A DNA stretch of 8,499 bases from positions 1 through 8,499 of the forward strand of contig CAYVRW010000096.1 in the NCBI GenBank assembly GCA_964453575.1. Reading direction: 5' to 3'. The notes under the pieces were generated by a model. It worked only from the letters and a program-made list of their open reading frames with translations, did not search any database and was not told the origin of the DNA. The translations under genes and the position numbers were made by a program. Below are positions 5,779-8,499 of the stretch, in pieces. The number at the start of each line of letters is the position of its first letter. The first letter of the stretch is position 1. The stretch comes from JABDBK01 sp964453575. Its GTDB lineage: Bacteria > Pseudomonadota > Gammaproteobacteria > DSM-16500.

Positions 5779-7614
5779 ATGCTAAATATTAAAGCTTTTC
5801 TTGAAAACTTAACCAGTTATCCTGGCGTTTATCAAATGCTAGGTGAAAAAGGTGAAGTTTTATATATTGGAAAAGCTCGTAACTTGAAAAAAAGATTAGC
5901 GAGTTATTTTTCAACTAAGCAAAAAGATAATAAAACTCTCGCTTTAGTAAAGCACATTGTAGATATTCACGTGACGGTCACACACAGCGAAAATGATGCT
6001 TTATTATTAGAATGTAATTTAATTAAAAAATATAAACCGCACTATAATATTTTGTTTCGTGATGATAAATCTTATCCTTATATTTTAATCAAAAATGAAA
6101 CGCCTTATCCTTCTATTGAGTTATACAGAGGTAGCAAACAAGCCGATGGGATGTATTTTGGTCCTTATCCTAGTGCTACGGCAGTACGTGAAACCCTACA
6201 TCTTATACAAAAATTATTTGGATTGCGTTTATCTAATGATAGATATTCTCCCACCCGCAAGAGACCTTGTTTACAATATCAAATTAATTTGTGTTCAGGT
6301 TCATGTGCGGGTCTTATTTCTGAAGAAGATTATCGTCATGATGTTCAACATACTGTCTTATTTTTACAAGGTAAAAATCAACAAATACTCCAAGAATTAA
6401 GCTTAAAAATGGAGGGTTTTTCAAAAGCACAACGCTATGAAGAAGCAGCTAACATACGCAATCAAATCTCATTACTACGTGAAATACAAGCGAGACAATA
6501 TATAAGTACCGATCAAGGTGAGGGTGATGTTGACGTCATAGGTGTCGCATCACGCGATACGGCATGTATTCAGTTGCTTATGATGAGAGGCGGAAGAATG
6601 TTAGGTAGTCGAGCGTATTTTACCAATTTACCGGCAGATTCAACCACAGAAGAGGTGGTAGCTTCTTTTATTACCCAACATTATCAATCAAGTCATATAG
6701 ATAAAAATAATTTTCCAAGAGAGATTATCGTTGATGTCGCGTTAAGGGATAGAATATTAATTTCAAATGCACTATCACAATTAGCAGGACGTAAAACAAC
6801 CATACATCATCGTGTTAGAGGTGACAGAAAAAAATGGTTGGAAATTGCGAATGCCAGTGCAAAAGAATCTATTTCACGATTTTTGCTTAATAAATCAAAT
6901 ATACATGAAAAATTTCTTGCTTTAGAGGCCTTGTTGGGTGATGTAAAAAAACTTAACCGAATCGAATGTTTTGATATAAGTCATACGATGGGTGAAGCAA
7001 CGGTTGCATCATGCGTAGTTTTCAATAACGATGGCCCATTAAAAATGGATTATCGTCGATTTAATATCAAGGGCATTACACCAGGCGATGATGTGGCTGC
7101 GATGCGTCAGGCTCTTTCTCGGCGTTATCAACGTTTACAAACAGAGCATGGAAAGTTCCCAGAACTTATTTTAATTGACGGTGGATCTACACAACTTTCC
7201 GCTGCAACAAAAATATTACATGAACTCAATATTTCTGATGTTATGTTAATAGGAGTTGCAAAAGGTAAAACTCGTAAGCCAGGTTTTGAAACCTTATATT
7301 ACGAAAATAAAGAACCGACACACTTGTCGCCAGATTCGCTGGCATTACATCTTATTCAACAAATTCGCGACGAAGCGCATCGCTTTGCCATTACAGGTCA
7401 TAGACAACAGCGTGCTAAAAATAGAAACAAGTCTATCTTAGAATCTATTCCTGGAATAGGTGCAAAACGCAGGCGTGAATTATTACAATACTTTGGTGGC
7501 ATTCAATCCTTAAATCGTGCTAGTCTTGATGAGCTAGCAAAGGTTCCTGGAATTAGCCAATCATTGGCAAAAAAAATTTTTGAGGTATTACATAAGGGCA
7601 ACACAACCGCGTAG
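5779..7614 (+). CDS. uvrC: UvrABC system protein C (excinuclease subunit C)
   Basis: This 611-residue nuclease makes the 3' and 5' incisions around DNA lesions marked by UvrA/UvrB. Its domains in order: GIY-YIG nuclease (about 12-95, with GVY 16-18, YIG 29-31, R39 and E78); a Cys-containing linker (C164, C172, C176); the UvrB-binding UVR motif (about 204-239); and an RNase H-like endonuclease with D399 in CFDISH, D467 in LILIDGG and H534 in RDEAHRF. Tandem helix-hairpin-helices lie at about 552-606 (IPGIGAKRR and VPGISQSLAKKI). Length and architecture match E. coli UvrC (610). One difference is that the first of four Cys proposed to bind a 4Fe-4S cluster in E. coli (RQC) is Ser152 here (RLS). 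The best ribosome site, GGGAG (5761-5765), lies 13 bases from the ATG and is partly inside the right arm of the inverted repeat. pgsA follows after 11 bases. Confidence 0.97.
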   Translation: MLNIKAFLENLTSYPGVYQMLGEKGEVLYIGKARNLKKRLASYFSTKQKDNKTLALVKHIVDIHVTVTHSENDALLLECNLIKKYKPHYNILFRDDKSYPYILIKNETPYPSIELYRGSKQADGMYFGPYPSATAVRETLHLIQKLFGLRLSNDRYSPTRKRPCLQYQINLCSGSCAGLISEEDYRHDVQHTVLFLQGKNQQILQELSLKMEGFSKAQRYEEAANIRNQISLLREIQARQYISTDQGEGDVDVIGVASRDTACIQLLMMRGGRMLGSRAYFTNLPADSTTEEVVASFITQHYQSSHIDKNNFPREIIVDVALRDRILISNALSQLAGRKTTIHHRVRGDRKKWLEIANASAKESISRFLLNKSNIHEKFLALEALLGDVKKLNRIECFDISHTMGEATVASCVVFNNDGPLKMDYRRFNIKGITPGDDVAAMRQALSRRYQRLQTEHGKFPELILIDGGSTQLSAATKILHELNISDVMLIGVAKGKTRKPGFETLYYENKEPTHLSPDSLALHLIQQIRDEAHRFAITGHRQQRAKNRNKSILESIPGIGAKRRRELLQYFGGIQSLNRASLDELAKVPGISQSLAKKIFEVLHKGNTTA

Positions 7615-7625
7615 AGTATTTTAGT

Positions 7626-8222
7626 ATGAATAATCTGCCTAACATTCTTACAATTTTTCGCATTGCGGTCATTCCATTTTTGGTGCTTGTCTTTTATTTG
7701 CCTGTAACTTGGGGGCATGCTGCCGCCGCTCTTATTTTTGCATTTGCGTCCGTGACCGATTGGTTAGATGGCTATTTAGCCCGCAGCCTAAAACAGGCCA
7801 CTAAATTAGGGGCTTTTCTGGACCCTGTTGCCGATAAACTCATGGTTTCGATTGCCTTAGTATTAATTGTGGGCGAACCTCAATTTCAATATTTTAGCCT
7901 GAGTTCAGGTGACTATTCTGTGCCCATTGCCATGATCACCATACCCGCAGCCATCATTGTAAGCCGCGAAATCGTTGTTTCTGCCTTACGTGAATGGATG
8001 GCGGAATTGGGTAAACGAACAAGTATGGCGGTATCTCATCTTGGAAAAATAAAAACATCTGTACAAATGATTAGTTTGACTATTTTATTGTTTTGTAATC
8101 CGAAAACTAACCCTTATATTGCTATTTTAGGCTATGTTTTATTGTATATAGCTGCAATTTTAACAATTTGGTCCATGGTTATTTATATAAAAGCAGCATG
8201 GCCTGAGTTTAAAGAACGATAA
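7626..8222 (+). CDS. pgsA: CDP-diacylglycerol--glycerol-3-phosphate 3-phosphatidyltransferase
   Basis: This 198-residue inner-membrane enzyme makes phosphatidylglycerol-phosphate from CDP-diacylglycerol and glycerol-3-phosphate, the committed step to phosphatidylglycerol and cardiolipin. The CDP-alcohol phosphatidyltransferase signature D-xx-DG-xx-AR-x8-G-xxx-D-xxx-D is complete: D45, D48, G49, A52, R53, G62, D66 and D70. The N-terminal NLPNILTIFRI and the later SREIVVSALREW (113-124) and GKIKTSVQM (140-148) are typical of PgsA. Membrane segments lie at about 10-27, 31-44, 73-84, 99-117, 145-157 and 164-188. The ATG is 11 bases after the uvrC stop with only a weak GAG ribosome site, so it is probably co-transcribed with uvrC. 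The uvrC-pgsA-tRNA-Gly-tRNA-Cys order is conserved with E. coli. Confidence 0.97.
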   Translation: MNNLPNILTIFRIAVIPFLVLVFYLPVTWGHAAAALIFAFASVTDWLDGYLARSLKQATKLGAFLDPVADKLMVSIALVLIVGEPQFQYFSLSSGDYSVPIAMITIPAAIIVSREIVVSALREWMAELGKRTSMAVSHLGKIKTSVQMISLTILLFCNPKTNPYIAILGYVLLYIAAILTIWSMVIYIKAAWPEFKER

Positions 8223-8241
8223 AAATAATTGATTTCTTCTC

Positions 8242-8269
8242 TTGACACTTTCCAGTCCTAAGATAGAAT
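8242..8269 (+). promoter_or_regulatory. Strong sigma-70 promoter for the tRNA-Gly/tRNA-Cys cluster
   Basis: A perfect TTGACA -35 box (8242-8247) and TAGAAT -10 box (8264-8269) are separated by 16 bases. A GC-rich discriminator (GACGGC) follows, as in growth-rate-controlled stable-RNA promoters. Transcription would start near 8276, about 34 bases before tRNA-Gly. Confidence 0.75.
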
Positions 8270-8309
8270 GACGGCTTCGAAATTATTAACACAAATAAGA
8301 GTAGATCAT

Positions 8310-8385
<76 letters not shown>

Positions 8386-8448
8386 GATTTGTAGGGAATT
8401 CGCTAGGACGAATAATGACCGGCATAGTAGAATTCTTCGAAGAGTTTT

Positions 8449-8499
8449 GGCTGGGTGGCAGAGTGGTCATGCAGCGGCCTGCAAAGCCGTGGACGCCGG
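8449..8499 (+). tRNA. tRNA-Cys (anticodon GCA), cut by the window end
   Basis: The 5' part of a tRNA is present: acceptor strand GGCTGGG, a D-arm with AGAGTGGTCATGCAG, and anticodon stem GCGGC/GCCGT with loop CTGCAAA (anticodon GCA at 8481-8483). The T-arm and 3' end lie beyond the window. The 63 bases between it and tRNA-Gly show no promoter or terminator, so the two are probably one transcript, like glyW-cysT. Confidence 0.92.

Noticed and set aside
8386..8448. Two GAATTC sites and a TCTTCGAAGA palindrome between tRNA-Gly and tRNA-Cys
   Set aside because: They are short and without context; they are probably chance sequence in a tRNA spacer.

Overview
The window looks like a core-genome segment of an AT-rich gammaproteobacterium. 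The proteins are typical of the class: an MltD-like transglycosylase, a YafS-like methyltransferase, RNase HI, DNA polymerase III epsilon, a YccA/BI-1 membrane protein, a GacA/UvrY regulator, UvrC and PgsA. The low GC, the TTG starts and the gene order fit a Legionellales-type lineage (Coxiella/Legionella relatives). That placement is inference from general look and synteny, not from a search.

Layout. mltD (99-1706, minus) lies divergent from a plus-strand cluster of methyltransferase, rnhA and dnaQ (1884-3772), whose genes overlap or nearly touch. This is the familiar mltD-gloB-yafS-rnhA-dnaQ neighbourhood with gloB missing. A short GC-rich island (about 3798-3828) separates dnaQ from the convergent yccA-like gene (3857-4528, minus). 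A 318-base AT-rich intergenic region follows, with a probable promoter for each side and a 16-bp perfect palindrome. Then come tRNA-Ser(UGA), a GacA-type response regulator starting at TTG, uvrC and pgsA, followed by tRNA-Gly(GCC) and a tRNA-Cys(GCA) cut by the window end. The gacA-uvrC-pgsA-tRNA-Gly-tRNA-Cys order matches E. coli uvrY-uvrC-pgsA-glyW-cysT.

The most interesting element lies between gacA and uvrC (5645-5764). Two perfect 33-base inverted-repeat arms enclose about 54 bases that fold into two small hairpins, each with GGA in its loop. The second hairpin matches the CsrA/RsmA consensus at 11 of 12 positions. The outer end of the right arm carries the GGGA that serves as the best available uvrC Shine-Dalgarno. 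GacA is the regulator that, in relatives, drives the small RNAs that titrate CsrA. A CsrA-type RNA element directly after gacA and over the uvrC start is therefore a candidate for an undescribed feedback or processing element. It could also be a mobile MITE that happens to carry these hairpins.

How the parts relate: rnhA and dnaQ serve DNA replication and repair, uvrC serves excision repair, pgsA makes phosphatidylglycerol, and mltD remodels the wall. gacA is the only dedicated regulator here. It appears to be transcribed downstream of tRNA-Ser with no clear promoter of its own.
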